Shown: one piece after another, positions 18,934 through 19,473 of the stretch
How positions within the stretch are numbered: position 1 is the first letter of the stretch
Layout of the letters: each line of letters opens with the position of its first letter
From: Byssochlamys sp. IMV 00236
Lineage: Eukaryota > Ascomycota > Eurotiomycetes > Eurotiales > Thermoascaceae
DNA: 19,473 bases
Assembly: GCA_001931875.2 (NCBI GenBank)
Contig: MSJH02000005.1
Coordinates: forward strand, 1 to 19,473
Reading direction: 5' to 3'
The notes under the pieces: generated by a model
Database searches by the model: none
The model's input: the letters and a program-made list of their open reading frames with translations, nothing else
Told to the model about the DNA's origin: nothing
Position numbers and translations under genes: made by a program

Positions 18934-19473
18934 ATGCATCTCTCTTTAGGATACCTTGCTTTGGTACTTTTATGCGTCCAATTGGTTTTTGCAGGTACAG
19001 TCAACGTTTGCTCTTCTTGCACTTTCAAGTCTATCAGTAAAGCCATCGCTTCTCTTCCAAACAATGCCGAATCATATACAGTCTTGATCGCTCCTGGAAC
19101 ATACACTGAGCAGTTTACTGTTGCTCGATCTAACCTCGTATTAAAACCTACTAGTGGCAGTGTCACCATTCAATTCGCTTCTGGTCATGATACTAGCTCT
19201 AAAACTGGAAGCACTGCTGACTCTGCTGTCTTGACTATTACGGGCAAGAATGTCATGCTCCAAGATATTATTATTGCAAACACTTTCAAACAAGGACGTG
19301 TAGCTAATGTCGCCTTGCATCTGAATGCTCCTCAAGCTTATTTTAAAAATGTAAAGATCTACGGTTTCCAAGATACCCTTTTAATTAATCGTGATGGTGC
19401 TGGTTACTTTGATAACTGTTATATTGAAGGCTCAGTTGACTTTATCTGGGGATTTGGCACTGGTAAAAAAAAA
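18934..19473 (+). CDS. Secreted pectinesterase, 5' part (runs off the right edge)
   Basis: Pectin methylesterases (CE8) remove methyl groups from plant-wall pectin, making it open to pectate lyases and polygalacturonases. The start gives a clear signal peptide, MHLSLGYLALVLLCVQLVFA, with likely cleavage after Ala20. The beta-helix begins with FKSISKAIASLP and VLIAPGTYTEQF. Family motifs follow: NVMLQDIIIANTF, FKNVKIYGFQDTLL (Asp of the QDTL motif, general acid/base) and CYIEGSVDFIWGFG (Asp of VDFIWG, nucleophile). The visible frame is about 176 codons; a full enzyme is near 300-350, so roughly half is outside. The exon probably ends at 19462, where GTAAAA starts a putative intron inside the FGT-G join; the three Lys codons at the very end are then not protein. 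The enzyme is secreted and suggests life on plant matter. Confidence 0.93.
   Translation, partial: MHLSLGYLALVLLCVQLVFAGTVNVCSSCTFKSISKAIASLPNNAESYTVLIAPGTYTEQFTVARSNLVLKPTSGSVTIQFASGHDTSSKTGSTADSAVLTITGKNVMLQDIIIANTFKQGRVANVALHLNAPQAYFKNVKIYGFQDTLLINRDGAGYFDNCYIEGSVDFIWGFGTGKKK

Noticed and set aside
18861..19371. Two minus-strand ORFs over the pectinesterase
   Set aside because: They are shadows of the plus-strand coding exon, which has clear family motifs and a signal peptide.

Overview
The window looks like nuclear DNA of a filamentous early-diverging fungus, most likely Mucoromycota (Mucorales-like). This is an inference. The non-coding DNA is AT-rich, with long T, CT and TA tracts. Nearly every gene is cut by short GT-AG introns (about 45-78 nt). 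The proteins are fungal or opisthokont: Mss51, a Cdc25-type RasGEF, a velvet factor, a fungal OPT transporter, a bZIP factor and a KAT14-like GNAT. No plasmid, phage, CRISPR or intact transposon is visible. All exon models below were built by reading codon phase and splice sites by eye, with no RNA evidence.

Layout, left to right. (1) <1-392, minus: 5' end of a TM9SF/EMP70 nonaspanin gene, two exons visible, running off the left edge. (2) 653-1801, minus: four-exon gene for a 321-aa DDT-domain chromatin protein resembling CECR2. (3) 1802-2795: intergenic, with a possible decayed coding fragment and a strong hairpin. (4) 2796-4224, plus: three-exon Mss51 homologue (mitochondrial COX1 expression factor). 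(5) 4755-8316, plus: eight-exon Ras guanine nucleotide exchange factor with SH3, two WW-like modules, a proline run, RasGEF_N and a CDC25 catalytic domain. (6) 8459-9748, plus: six-exon velvet-domain regulator with a GC-AG intron and a 27-nt exon. (7) 9979-12456, plus: eight-exon PHD-finger plus GNAT protein resembling KAT14/ATAC2. (8) 13339-15701, plus: two-exon OPT oligopeptide transporter. (9) 16394-17620, minus: two-exon bZIP factor with a polyQ tract, convergent with the OPT gene. (10) 18934 to beyond the right edge, plus: secreted pectinesterase, first exon only.

The genes do not form an obvious cluster or pathway. They are a normal gene-dense eukaryotic stretch: a membrane trafficking gene, two chromatin proteins, two transcription factors, a Ras activator, a mitochondrial factor, a peptide importer and a secreted plant-wall enzyme. 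A Ras activator, a velvet factor and two nutrient genes lie within 15 kb, but nothing in the DNA shows co-regulation. I found no convincing new biological system. The points most worth a second look are several genes visible only after splicing, the unusual splice sites in the velvet, KAT14-like and bZIP genes, the modular RasGEF, the hairpin upstream of MSS51 and the mini-uORF in front of the pectinesterase.
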